Assembly (NCBI GenBank): GCA_001692895.1
Contig: KV748178.1
Coordinates: 3,458,536 to 3,522,535 of the forward strand
DNA: 64,000 nt
Direction of reading: 5' to 3'
Source: Cenococcum geophilum 1.58
Taxonomy: Eukaryota > Ascomycota > Dothideomycetes > Gloniales > Gloniaceae
The notes below the pieces were generated by a model that saw only the letters and a program-made list of their open reading frames with translations, had not been told where the DNA came from and searched no databases. This document shows positions 23,601-34,333 of the stretch, piece by piece (position 1 is the first letter of the stretch; each line of letters opens with the position of its first letter). The position numbers and the translations under genes are program-made.

Positions 23601-24628
23601 ACTACCATTAAACTATATACCTTTCCTATGTCTTTTCTACTAAGCCACCCTATCTAGGCTATATATATATTGTTCTCTTTTCCTAGTACCTCTACTGCTT
23701 TGTCTTAAATCTTTCCTTTCTGGTTAAGAACTGCTGTTTGGTTAGCGTTGTTAATTTTTACTAGGTAAAGCTGGTCTTGTAGTACCTAAATACTAAGTGC
23801 TAAGGTCTTCTAGGCCGCTTCTTTTATACGTTAAAGCTTAGTATTATTCCTATAAGTTATCCTAATGCGTGCGGGGTTCCTGGGGTCTTTAATTACTACT
23901 ACATAGCGCCAGCTCTTGTGGCCTTCTGTTATGCGTATACTACTTTTAATTGCTTGCCTAATTACCCCTAGTTATACTTTATTCTTATTTTCCTCTTTAA
24001 CTCTAGATATGTTAACTATACAGTATAGCGTATTAGTAATAGTTAATAGTATGGTATTCCTTGACGGGAAGGACGTTAGGTTACTTGGTTAACTGCTTGG
24101 CGGCGTACGGGCAATATCCGCGTACGATGGAGCCGCGCTCAGTGGTGCTTGAATGTTTGATAATTGGGTCTGGATTACCTTTATCTTCTCCGTAACCTTA
24201 GCTCTAAGCGCGTCAATCTGCTCTGTAAACATTTTAGTAATAACTTTAATTTAGTTCGCTTGTGCCTCTTTCTGCTGCTCTAATACCCCTAGTAGTGACG
24301 TAACTAGGTTGGTTAGCACCTTAATTTGTATGTTTGATGTTGTATTTGTCCTCTTAGTTGTTAATTGGTTTGCCGTGGTGGCTGTTATTGCCGGCTGCTC
24401 TGTTCTCTTTTTAGCTATTATGCGGTTTCTTGTTGACCCTATTTGATCCTTAGGGCGTAGTTTTTTCCCCGTGCGCTTCGGTCATGGTGTACTAGGGGCT
24501 ACTGCTGCCACATGAACCGTATCTTCTGTATTGCTCTCGTAACTATTGTTTTTAAGGGCCTTGGTTGTCTTGGCGCGTTCCCGACGCGATTGACGCGTCG
24601 AGCCTTCTTCCACCTCTGCCGTTTCCAT
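23600..24628 (-). pseudogene. LINE ORF1 relic
   Basis: Begins METAEVEEGSTRQSRRERAK at 24628 (minus), basic and charged as expected for the RNA-binding ORF1 of Tad-type LINEs. The first stop arises at a CGA-to-TGA change, a RIP product; further downstream, stops accumulate. The 3' limit is approximate. Confidence 0.65.
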
Positions 24629-24696
24629 CTTCCCTTTCTCAACTTGGGTACTGCGTGCTAGGGGGTGTTATTTAAAGATAAGGTTCAAGTCCGTTC

Positions 24697-24707
24697 AAGG
24701 GATTATA
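24697..24707. repeat. LINE target-site duplication, right copy
   Basis: AAGGGATTATA, identical to 19198-19208; marks the 5' end of the LINE. Confidence 0.93.
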
Positions 24708-25210
24708 CCTTCAGCTCCGCCGCAGTGATCCGCAGCTAGTCCATCACCTGACCTCCAAGCCCATGTACGTAGGAGGAAACCCTAAATAAGTCCGTACCCG
24801 CCATATTGGATTCGAGGGAAATGGGCAGAGTTAGGCTGCTGACCCCTATAAGTCAATATTTGAAGAGTTTGATATCACTAATTCTTGAATGAGATGAGGT
24901 GGGATTGTGCGGTTTGTGAGCCTTTAGCATGATTTTAAGTGACTTTCTTGAGTGCTGAAAACCAGTTTTCCTCTTGAGTGTACACGAGGTAGAGTACATT
25001 TATAAGTACCAGAGCTACGGCATCGGGGCATACGCAGATACAGTCAAAAACCGAAAATTCTTAATGGTGAGAAATCAGATACTTCATTTGAAAATCAAAC
25101 CCGCTATAGCGCTAAACAGGGTATAAATATCCTACAACCCAAGACGCCGCAAACCTCCTTGTTCAATAACTTTACATCGAAAACTATACAGCCCTCCCAC
25201 CCCCTCCCCA
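24708..25210. other. Intergenic, 3' side of fta1
   Basis: Unique DNA between the LINE and the FTA1 stop codon, no supported gene. It should contain the FTA1 3' UTR. Confidence 0.55.
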
Positions 25211-26542
25211 TCACCGGGCTGACACAATAGCCGGGTCGTGCAATTCATATGGCGGCGGCGGCTCCGCAGGGATACTATCCATCCCGCCTCTTGGCACGCC
25301 CGCCGCAGTATCCTCGGCTGCCACCGCATCCCCTTGTCCAGCATCCTGCGCGCTGCCTTTCTGCCGCTTCGTCGCCGCGCCCGTGATGTCCGCCAGCGCA
25401 CGCTTCCCACTCGGCCCGCTGCGCACCTTGCCTTTCGTCCCGACGGCTGCGACGTTGTCGGCGTCTTCTGGTTCCACGCCCGCGACGATGAAGCGGCCGC
25501 GGCTTGAGGCTTCTTGGATTAGAGACGCGTAGAGGTCGCGCATGGCGTGCTCAGCGGCGGAGGGAGCTGTGGGCGCCGTGGTGCCGTCGTCGGACGCGGA
25601 GGAGGATATAGGCGGTGGGGAGTAGAGTTTTATTCGTCCTTCTGACGCGAGGGCAAACGCGCCGCACGCGAGCTTGGAGATATTGGTTTTGGGGTGGAAG
25701 AGCGGGAGGGCGAGATGCGTGGTTGTGTAGTGGGAGAGGGCGGTTATGAAAGGACTAGTGGGTGCCGAGGGATCGGGCACTGGACCTGTTTGGACTTGTT
25801 GAGAGAGGAGCTTACCACGAGCTAGGAAACCAGGGATGTCTTCGCGGGCAATGCTAATGTCAATGTTTTTGAGGAGTTTCGTGCTGGTTGGGAAACTGAG
25901 TTGGAGTTGCACCGCTTTGAGGATATCGGGGATGGATTGGGTGGAGGTGGAGGCGGTCAGGCGCGTGAGATGTGATTCGAGCGCGGAGGTCAGGAAGGAT
26001 GCACGAAGTTTTAAGGGTGAAATGTGCGTGTCGAAGGTTGTAGAGAGATAGTTCAAGAGGATTTCCCGGATGGCGGCGGGCATTCGAACCAGGAGGAGCG
26101 GGAGGGATGTGAAGCCGGGCGGCGACGAGGTTTTATCCGGATCGCGAAGAATAAAAGCGCTGTAGATGTGTTTGGCGTATTGTAGATCTATCTGTATACC
26201 CCGAGCCGTCTCTGGAGTCACCGTTGAGATGGCATCTTGGGACTCGGAGTCAATTGGTTGTGTATATAATTCGATCCATGACGATTCGTCCCCTATCAGA
26301 TTCCAATCGCACTCTTCTAAAGGCCCAGAATTATGTAGAAGATTATCAGGGCCTGGGAAATCAACCTGGACGCCGCGCAGGTTATCGCCTTTGAGGACGT
26401 CCCTGAATCGGCGAGAGTGTGTGCGGAGAGCGGAGTCCTCGAGTATTGGAGTCTCACCGTGGTAAAGGGGCGATAGGCGATAGAGATGGAAGGTCGAGCC
26501 GTAGATAGGGTATGGCGGTATGCCATCTATTTCCCAGGCCAT
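25211..26542 (-). CDS. fta1: Probable Sim4-complex kinetochore subunit Fta1 (CENP-L-like)
   Basis: Single-exon gene of 443 residues, ATG at 26542, TGA at 25211. The N-terminal pattern (PPYPIYGSTFHLYRLSPLYHG, then RRFRDVLKGDNLRGVQVDF) is what I associate with fungal Fta1, the CENP-L homologue, which with CENP-N-like proteins reads the centromeric nucleosome as part of the inner kinetochore (Sim4/COMA/CCAN). The middle region is a mixed alpha/beta body. The last ~120 residues are low-complexity, basic and alanine-rich (GKRALADITGAATKRQKG), with an NLS-like KRQK, suiting a nuclear protein. Divergent from the Hsp110 gene. No catalytic motif; identification rests on remembered family pattern, so moderately sure. 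Confidence 0.72.
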   Translation of the reverse strand: MAWEIDGIPPYPIYGSTFHLYRLSPLYHGETPILEDSALRTHSRRFRDVLKGDNLRGVQVDFPGPDNLLHNSGPLEECDWNLIGDESSWIELYTQPIDSESQDAISTVTPETARGIQIDLQYAKHIYSAFILRDPDKTSSPPGFTSLPLLLVRMPAAIREILLNYLSTTFDTHISPLKLRASFLTSALESHLTRLTASTSTQSIPDILKAVQLQLSFPTSTKLLKNIDISIAREDIPGFLARGKLLSQQVQTGPVPDPSAPTSPFITALSHYTTTHLALPLFHPKTNISKLACGAFALASEGRIKLYSPPPISSSASDDGTTAPTAPSAAEHAMRDLYASLIQEASSRGRFIVAGVEPEDADNVAAVGTKGKVRSGPSGKRALADITGAATKRQKGSAQDAGQGDAVAAEDTAAGVPRGGMDSIPAEPPPPYELHDPAIVSAR

Positions 26543-27035
26543 TCTGCGGGCCTTGATGCGATAGTTGCGTAAATGTAAATGGGACGACGGTAGTGACTGT
26601 GAGGTCGACGCTTTGTTGCAGACGCGTAAGAGGGGTGTATCAGCGCAGCACTATACTGGTATAAAATGCATCGCGATGGCGATTGCTGGGTATTGGATAA
26701 TGTTGACAAATTGGCGATGTCTTCGATATGGTGGATGCACTGACCTTTGTTTACTATGTCATGGTGTTGCGGCTCTTCAAGCGGTGCCTGCCTGCCCCGC
26801 GACCGGAAACCTCGCTGGCTGCCAAGACGGCTGGTGTGACGGAGCTTGTGCGTATGGAATACTCCCGAACGCTCTGGAAAAATTGAGACCACAGCCCTGT
26901 TAACAGTTAACAACGACACCCGGCTCGCCACGTAGCTATTCCTCCTCCTTTACTTCACTGTATTCGACCTACTTCTATCAAATCTTTCCTTTAGACTGCA
27001 AAAACCTTCCCCCACATATCGTTCGATCCGACAAC
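26543..27035. promoter_or_regulatory. Divergent promoter region fta1 / hsp88
   Basis: 493 bases between the two start codons. Contains a strong heat-shock element at 26857-26879, near the chaperone gene. ORFs within it overlap both strands and look spurious. The leader just before the chaperone ATG is pyrimidine-rich. Confidence 0.7.
26857..26879 (+). promoter_or_regulatory. Heat-shock element, five units
   Basis: Five alternating units, GAA-CTC-GAA-CTC-GAA, each starting exactly 5 bases after the previous one (26857, 26862, 26867, 26872, 26877). This is the HSF-binding arrangement with CTC standing for TTC in the two inverted units. It is 157 bases upstream of the Hsp110 start codon. Confidence 0.75.
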
Positions 27036-29611
27036 ATGAGTGTCGTGGGTGTAGATTTGGGAACGCTCAACACTGTGATCGCAGTCGCGAGAAACAGAGG
27101 CGTGGACGTGGTGAGTTTTTCTTCATTTTCTGCATTTATTTTCCATGCCCAAGACTTAGACTAATTGCCTTGCAGATTACCAATGAAGTCTCAAACCGCG
27201 CTACACCGTAAGTCTCACTTGCGCCCTCTTCCAGATTGTTCCGCCCTAACACAAGCTTTTAGGTCTCTTGTGGGATTCGGGCCCAAGAGCAGATACGTCG
27301 GCGAAGCCGCAAAGAACCAGGAAATCTCCAACCTCAAGAACACCGTCAGCTCCCTCACAAGACTCGCCGGCCGATCGTTGAAGGACCCGGATGTCCAGAT
27401 AGAGAAAGACTATGTCTCAGCTCCCCTCGTCGATATCAATGGCCAAGTTGGCGTTGAAGTCTCATACTTAGGCAAGAAGGAGCAATTTACTGCTACTCAA
27501 CTAGTGGCCATGTTCCTCACAAAAATCAAGGCCACCGCATCCGCCGAATTGAAGCTTCCGGTCTCCGACGTTGTTCTTAGCTGCCCCGCCTGGTATACTG
27601 ACGCACAACGGAGGAGTTTGCTCGATGCTTCTGAGATTGCTGGCCTTAAAACACTACGACTTATCAACGACACTACAGCAACTGCCCTTGGCTATGGCAT
27701 CACAAAGCTCGATTTACCTGGTCCTGAGGAGAAGCCTAGGCGCGTATGTTTCGTCGATATCGGACACAGCAACTACACAGCCTCGATTGTCGAGTTCAAG
27801 AAAGGCGAATTGGCTGTCAAGTCAACCGCCTGGGACCGTCATTTCGGAGGGCGTAATTTCGACAAAGCCATGGTTGACCATTTTGCCAAGGAATTTAAGG
27901 AAAAATTCAAGATCGATATCAACGAAAACGCGAAGGCTCGTGTACGGGTTGCGGCTGGTTGCGAGAAGGTCAAAAAGATCCTGTCCGCAAATTCCGCTGC
28001 TCCCTTGAACATCGAGTCCGTTATGAACGATGTCGACGTTCGAGGCTTCCTGAAGCGCGAAGAGCTAGAAGAACTTGTCAGACCACTTCTAGAGCGTGCA
28101 ACAGCGCCCATTGAGCAAGCTCTTGCTGAAGCCAAGCTAAAGGTTGAGGATATCGATGCTATTGAAATGGTTGGTGGGTGCACTCGTGTTCCTGCTTTAA
28201 AGGCTGCCATCCAGCAATTCTTTGGGAAGCCTCTCTCTTTCACTCTCAACCAGGATGAAGCTGTCGCTCGAGGTTGTGCTTTTAGCTGTGCCATCCTATC
28301 TCCCGTTTTCCGCGTCAGAGATTTCTCCGTCCACGACATGGTCAACTATCCCATCGAGTTCACCTGGGAGAAATCCCCTGACATTCCTGACGAAGACACC
28401 AGCCTCACTGTCTTCAACAAGGGCAACGTCATGCCCTCGACTAAAATATTAACCTTCTACAGAAAGCAACCCTTTGACCTCGAAGCTAAATATGCAAAGC
28501 CTGAAGTCCTTCCAGGTAAAATGAACCCCTGGATTGGGAGATTCTCTGTCAAAGGTGTCAAAGCAGACGCGAAGGATGACTTCATGATCTGCAAGCTAAA
28601 AGCACGACTTAACCTTCACGGCATCCTTAATGTCGAATCGGGCTACTATGTCGAAGAGCAGGAAGTGGAGGAGCCAATACCTGAACCAGCAAAGGAGGGT
28701 GAAAAGAAAGACGGTGATGTACGTTCTCTTAATTCCTATGATAGTCTTAGTAGTGACGCGCAAGCGGGTGGAGCGACGGAATTTGCTCGCAACACCGGGT
28801 CTCCCCCGCCGCAGCGCGCCGCGAAACGGCAAAAGCACGATGATAATTCTTCTGTAATGTCTTCGTCCGCGTCGTTGTTCGTTGCAGATCAACTAACATC
28901 TTCTGAACCACAGGCAATGGACGTCGACTTGAAAGATACGGACAAGGCTGAGAAGCCAAAGATGCGTAAGGTCAAGAAACAGTCACGCAAGGGCGACCTG
29001 CCGCTCTCCGCGGGCACCGCATCGCTAGACCAGGCAACCAAGGACCAGATGACTGAAAGAGAGAACCAGATGATTATGGAGGATAAGCTTGTTGCAGACA
29101 CTGAGCACCAGAAGAATGAACTCGAGTCTTTCATCTATGAACTTAAAGAGAAGATTCATGGTGTGTATTCCGACTTTGCGAGCGAAGATGAGAAGAGCAA
29201 GTTACAGGCGAAGCTCGAGACCATCGAGGTGAGTGCAATACAAATATGTCGACAGCATCGACAGTTCCGATAAATAAGAAACACTGCACGGACACATTAC
29301 TGATTATTTAATAGGACTGGCTCTATGATGAGGGCGAAGACGCAACGAAGGCCGTCTACGTCAGTAAGATCGAAGAGATCCGCTCCGTCGCTGGCCCCAT
29401 TATCCAACGCTACAACGACAAGATTGAAGAGGAGCGCCAAACCGTACTGAAAGCGCAACAGGAGGCCGCCATGGCGAAGCAGGCCGAGATCGAGGCACGG
29501 AAACGGGCTGAGGAGGAGAAGAGGAAGGCTGCAGAGCCAGACGCCAAGGATGAGGAGATGAAGGACGCGGACACAATCAAGCCAGATGATATAGAGGAGC
29601 TCGCCACTTGA
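27036..29611 (+). CDS. hsp88: Hsp110-family chaperone (Hsp88/Sse1), nucleotide exchange factor for Hsp70
   Basis: Cytosolic Hsp70-like protein that exchanges nucleotide on Hsp70 and holds unfolded clients. Five exons: 27036-27110, 27176-27207, 27263-28718, 28914-29228, 29315-29611; 724 residues, near Neurospora Hsp88 (~707). It begins MSVVGVDLGTLNTVIAVARN, the ATPase phosphate-1 loop with the family's LGTLN. The nucleotide-binding domain extends to ~residue 385 (VCFVDIGHSNYTASIVEF, MVGGCTRVPALK, NQDEAVARGCAFSCAILSP), then comes a beta-sandwich domain, an acidic loop (EVEEPIPEPAKEG...MDVD, KMRKVKKQ) and a helical domain ending in a charged coiled tail. The C-terminus is IEELAT. Intron 3 (28719-28913) is an in-frame stopless 195 nt. 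The HSE upstream agrees with heat induction. Confidence 0.97.
28719..28913 (+). other. Stopless in-frame intron of hsp88
   Basis: GTACGT donor, CAACTAACAT branch site, CACAG acceptor; 195 nt = 65 codons, all open, between GGT-GAT and GCA-ATG. Splicing gives the usual Hsp110 acidic loop (DGD-AMDVD). Retention would insert 65 Ser-rich residues including AAKRQKHDD, an NLS-like basic run. Confidence 0.85.
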
Positions 29612-30759
29612 GGGAAATCTATGTTCGAATAGGTGCGGGCGGTAAGTTTTAGCAGCCAAGGGGGTATTACTTCGGACACAAGGCAGCTTGGCGACGGAGG
29701 GACTCTGGGTGATTAGGATCATGGTTATGCGGCTTTTCCGATTGATGGTAATGCTTCATGATAGACCGACTAGATACGTCATGAGTAACAGGAATTGAAT
29801 ATATTTCCAAAAAAAATTCAATAAGGGGAGTTATTCAACATACGTAAGGCCAACAAGTGACTATATCTTGGCATGTCGGGCTGGTCAGTTTCAACAATCC
29901 CACTCATCTCATTTTCCCCTGCACAATTACACAAGTTCATGCGAAGATGCACCGCGCTACTCTCCAAACAACTATATTCTTCGCACCTGCCCTATGGCGT
30001 AGTCAACTCCGTTTATTGTTCAAAGGGGGAGATTGAAGGGGGAGACGTTTGGGTTGCCTCTCAGTCCTTGCAGACTGGAAATACCATAGATGAGGCCCGG
30101 GCAACGTCCTGCTTTTGTTTCAATATGTTTCACTTTGCTGTGCCTCCAACACCTCTGTTCCAATGGTGCATGACGTGATGATCCTTGCGAACCTGTCGAC
30201 TTCTTCATAGGTCCTTGTATACACCTCTAGGTGCTAGCCATCTGTATCTTTCCCTCTCAAGCCCACATTCACACACATATCTTAGGACACTTTATTTCTA
30301 AAGTTCTTCTAACTTGCATTTTACGAACATATATAGTCCCGGTTCTACGCTACCTAATAGCGCACCCGAGCGGAATGGGACAGTTGGAGAACGAGACTCA
30401 AACCTCCAAAGATGTCAACGAGAGTATGGCACGCGGCAATGGTATCTTTTCTGCAGAACCCAGGCACCAGGATCAAGAATTAAGCACAGGCAATAAGCAT
30501 GAAATGATGTTAGTCAGAGCGGAGGCCGCGGGGCCCAAACTTAATAGAATCTGTCGATCGGTAGTCCGTGCACCAATTATAAGAAAAGAATGAGGACTCT
30601 GTCTATTAAATCGTGGCTCTAGAGCCTCTATATATACATAAGAAAGGTGTAGGAAATAGGAAAGACAAGGGGGGTAGGGGGTAGCAATAAAAACAAGGGG
30701 CGGCCAAGTCAAGACGACTGGTTGGTATCCGTAGGCAAATTGGCGCGGAGTCTTATTGG
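29612..30759. other. Intergenic, 3' of hsp88
   Basis: About 1.1 kb of unique, normal-composition DNA. ORFs of 100-120 codons at about 29.9 and 30.2 kb lack ATG support or recognisable content and are not called. Marks the right edge of the gene island. Confidence 0.55.
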
Positions 30760-31856
30760 TTTATAGGGAAGAACATCTAATATTAGTAGAAAATTTACAA
30801 AAATCCTTAAAGTGGGACCTAGTAGATATATACTATATAGTTAGATCTAAAGATAGTAAATTAAGTATAGTAGCCGTATATAAAATAGGAGAGAGAAGTA
30901 GGGTTAAATACGCAATAAACTAGAACCTAGGACCCTATATAGAAATTATAGATATAGAGCTTTATATAGTCTATAGGGCCCTAAAATACCTATAAAAAAA
31001 ACAAAGACTAAAAGAGAAAAAGGTATATCTTTTTATAGATAGCCAGGTGCCTATTAAAAGATTATAACTTAATTCTCTTATAGGAGGGCAAGAACTAGTT
31101 TTTAAAATTACGCAAAGCTGCTCTTACCTAGCTAGTAAAAATATCTCTATTAACTTTTATTAAGTTTCTAGCTATCTAAAATTATATAGAAATAAAATAG
31201 CAAATAGGCTAGCTAAAAAGGCCCTCTTAAGAAGAAAAATATAGTCCTCTTATACATATTTATCCTATATAGGGAGAATAGTAAGAGAAAATATACTAAA
31301 ATAGTAGGAAAATAATTAGCAATAGAATAAGAATAAAGGAAAATACTATACTAGGATTTATAGAGGAAGCTATTTCTTTTCTCTTAAAGCCCCTAAGAAT
31401 AGATACCCTAAAAAGCTATAATTAGCTTTCTTCTAGTTAAAGCTAGAAAAAGGTTACTCTAAATCCTTTTTTAAAACAATAGGGAATAATAAAGAAGGTA
31501 GATACTTTAGGGAATATAATGCTCTATAAACCCTTAAGCACCTACTACTAGACTATAGCCTATATAAAGAAGAGAAAAAAGAAAATATAAAGGTAACTAG
31601 GCTCTTTTCTCTCTTTAAAGAAGTTATTTTATATAAGGAAAAGAAAAGAAGCGCTTTTTCTATTTCTAGATAGAATAGAAATAGCTTTTAAAAAGTAGCT
31701 AATAGTAATAAGATCTTTAAAAGGAGGTAACTCCTACTAGGCTTTTAGTAGATAAATAATAGAGAGTAAAAAGATAGAAATAAATTATAAAAGGATAGGG
31801 ATAGGCGTTAGGATCTATTATTTCTTATAGCCTTTCTTACTGTTTTCTTATTACTC
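30760..31856 (+). mobile_element. Tad-type LINE 3' fragment
   Basis: Plus strand. Degraded RNase H (ELYIVYRALKYL near 30,955-30,995; FIDSQ near 31,035; IANRLAKKALL near 31,195-31,230) followed by the C-terminal region typical of these LINEs (blocks like LFFQLKL and NAL-TLKHLLLDYSLYKEEKK near 31,400-31,590). The 5' part is missing and the 3' end abuts a truncated LTR. Numerous RIP stops. It is not the same insertion as the LINE at 19.2-24.7 kb, being in the opposite orientation. Confidence 0.8.
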
Positions 31857-32164
31857 CATAAACTGTATAAGGAGGTTAAAATATTATATAAGAAAAGAAG
31901 GTAGGAAAACGAGAAGAAAGGGTATATATTATAAACTTAGTTACTTAATAAATAAATATATAGAGCAGAATAGAATTTAGGTAGTAGTTCCAGCAGAACT
32001 TAGTAGGATTTAGTAGAACTTAGTGGAATATAGTAAAACACGGCAGATTACCGTTAAATTACCACAGATTGCTATTAGATTGCCGTCTTGTGGTTAGTCT
32101 TTAGTTACTAAGTTAGTGGAAATAGGTAGATGTATATAAGGTATTACAGGGGTATCCTATAATA
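31857..32164 (-). repeat. Gypsy-1 left LTR (3' LTR), truncated
   Basis: Matches the inner part and end of the LTR at 52500-53220, ending TCCTATAATA (family form TCCTGTGACA); the outer ~60 bases are missing where it meets the LINE fragment. Confidence 0.85.
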
Positions 32165-34333
32165 GTACCCCCCCCTTAAACTTAAGCTTCTATAAGGTAG
32201 GGCTATAGTAGTTCTAAATAGAGTTTATAAAAGTCTTTTATAGCTTATATAAGTCCTATAGAGTTAACTGGTTTCTATAAGGGCTTAGTAAAGCCTCTCC
32301 ATTTTATAAGATATATATATTAGCGTTTTTATTTATTATACTTAATATTATTAATTCTTTTAATAAAGTACTTATTCTTACTATCTACTTTAACTAGTAG
32401 AGGAGGGTCCTATATCTATTTAGGTAAGGCATTTAATATAGAGGTAGTAGGGCGGAGGACTAACGTATAGAATATGGGGTGGATTTTAACTATATTAGGG
32501 AGCTTTAGTTAGTAGGCGTAAGAAGAGACAACCTTCTTAACCTTATAAGGGCTAGCGTTTTTCTAATTAAGTTTCTTAGTAGGTTATTTTATATTTAGAT
32601 TTCTTATATCTAGCTAGATAAAGTTACTAATTTAGTAAGCTAGTACTAGGGTTTAGTTTTTATTTACTACGGCTTTATAGACAAATTAGGCCTATATTAT
32701 CTTATTAATAAGGAACTATTATAGCTCCTCTATCTTCTTTATAAATTTATTTACTTTTATAACTTATTAGGCGTAATAAGCTAGGTAAGGAATATTACTA
32801 AAGGGTTTAAAGCCTATTTATAGATACTAGCCGTAGTTAGCTAGGAATGGGGAGACCTTTATAGTTTCCAAAATAGAATTATTTATAGTAAACTTAGTAA
32901 ATATAAGCTAGTTAATCTAGTTATCCTATAAATACGACGTGTATATCTAAATATACTATTCTATTATAGTATTTATACGTTTTATTTAGCCGTCCGTTTC
33001 TAGGTAATATATAGTAAATAGTAGTACTTTAATGCGGAGTTGGGTAGTTAGTTTTTTCTAAAATATAAAAACAAACTAGCTATCTTTATTAAAGATAATC
33101 GTTTTAGGGAGTTTATAGAGTTTCTATATATAATCTAGGAATAGTTAGGCGACGGTAGGTGTTAATATATTAGGGCAGGCGATTAAGTATCTTATCTTAG
33201 ATAGTCGGTTTATAACTACTATAATATTTATATAGCCTTTACTTATAGGGAGATTAATAATAAAGTTAATTAAGATATCCTTTTATCTTTAGTCTAGAAT
33301 AGTGGCTTAAAAAGGCCGTTATACGTCTTATATAAAGCTTTAGCTTATCGGCAGATATAGTAGCTAGAAATATACCTTTATATTATATTATATATATTTA
33401 GCTAGTAGTACTCCTATTAAAGTAGATTTAAGGTCTTCCCTTAGCCTAGGTAGCAGGCTACTAGTAAATTATATATATATTTAAGGAGCTTAAGCTTAAG
33501 TTCGTTGTAGTTAGGTATAACTAGGTGGTTTTAGTAGTATAAGCGGTTTCCGTAAGCTTTATATTTACTTAAAGATTTTTTTAAGAGCGTCTAATACCGT
33601 CTTATATAAGCTTAAGCGTCTCTTAAATAAACTTATTATTTAAATATTTGTTAATTATAATCTGCTTAATTAATTAATTGGTTATTTTAAGAATATATAC
33701 TATAAGGTCTTTAATAGGAAGGTTAAATAGTTTAGGATAAAGTAGGGTCTAATTTTAGTAAAAGCACGCTTCTTTTAATACTAGTATATCTTATAAGTAT
33801 TAGGTTAGGGTATTAGGCTTCTAACCTTAGATACCTAAGTAGTATATAATTAAGAATTAGAAGCGAGATATATATTCTAACTAGCGGGCCTAATAATGGC
33901 TTAGCTGTTTTATAGTTATAAAGTATTATAGATTCTTATAGTTGTTAAGGACCTTAATCGGAAATCTAGCGCCTTCTAGCTTAGGTTACTATTGTTTAAA
34001 ATATCTAATAATAGCTAGTAGCTCTTTATTATAGATCTTATAGTTATATTTAGCTAGGCTTGGTTATTTTAAGAAGTATATTATAGGGTGTAATACTCTA
34101 TCCTTATTATATTAAGACAAAATACCTTTAGTAACGTAGTTAAATAAATCAGCTTCTATAATACTTATTTAATTTAGGTTAAAGTATTAGAGTATAGGCG
34201 CGGTAGTAAATGTAACCTTTAAGTAAGTAAAGGCTTTATCCTTTTAGGTTAGAGCTATAAGAGGTAAAACTAAGGTAGAGAAGTTATTAATAAACTATTA
34301 GTAGAAGCTGGCAAATCCTATAAAGGCTCTTAT
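32165..34333 (-). mobile_element. Gypsy-1 interior, downstream part
   Basis: Purine tract at ~32165-32180, then integrase region and RNase H (KYNYKIYNKELLAIIRYFKQ legible near 34,040-33,980). Runs to the Gypsy-2 insertion at CTTAT (34329-34333). Confidence 0.75.

Larger units (their letters stand above)
19209..24696 (-). mobile_element. Full-length Tad-clade LINE, RIP-degraded
   Basis: A 5,488-bp insertion with an exact 11-bp target duplication. On the minus strand: short 5' UTR (24696-24629), ORF1 from ATG at 24628, then ORF2 with apurinic endonuclease (GDFNRHNQLWGG, ~22825-22860), reverse transcriptase (block like APGDDGLPA at ~21905-21940; AFIDNYNVWVIG at ~21240-21275, the family form being FVDD), RNase H (~20200-20470) and a 3' end with a CAT tandem tail (19209-19222). 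Tad elements of filamentous fungi have this layout, including the 3' RNase H. Most of the element is heavily mutated with many stops and a lost RT aspartate, so it is dead. The 5' ~600 bases are far less affected. Confidence 0.93.

Noticed and set aside
24680-24692. GGTTCAAGTCC, a tRNA B-box look-alike
   Set aside because: No matching T-stem, acceptor stem or A box; it lies in the 5' UTR of the LINE.
26527-26931. 134-codon minus-strand ORF between fta1 and hsp88
   Set aside because: Overlaps the fta1 start and the opposite-strand ORF, no family pattern; lies in the divergent promoter.
7837-29611. Biosynthetic or defence gene cluster
   Set aside because: The five genes are unrelated housekeeping-type genes with no backbone synthase, NLR or tailoring enzymes.
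30231-30593. 120-codon ORF 3' of hsp88
   Set aside because: Opens at GTG, has no intron or domain signal, no recognisable product.
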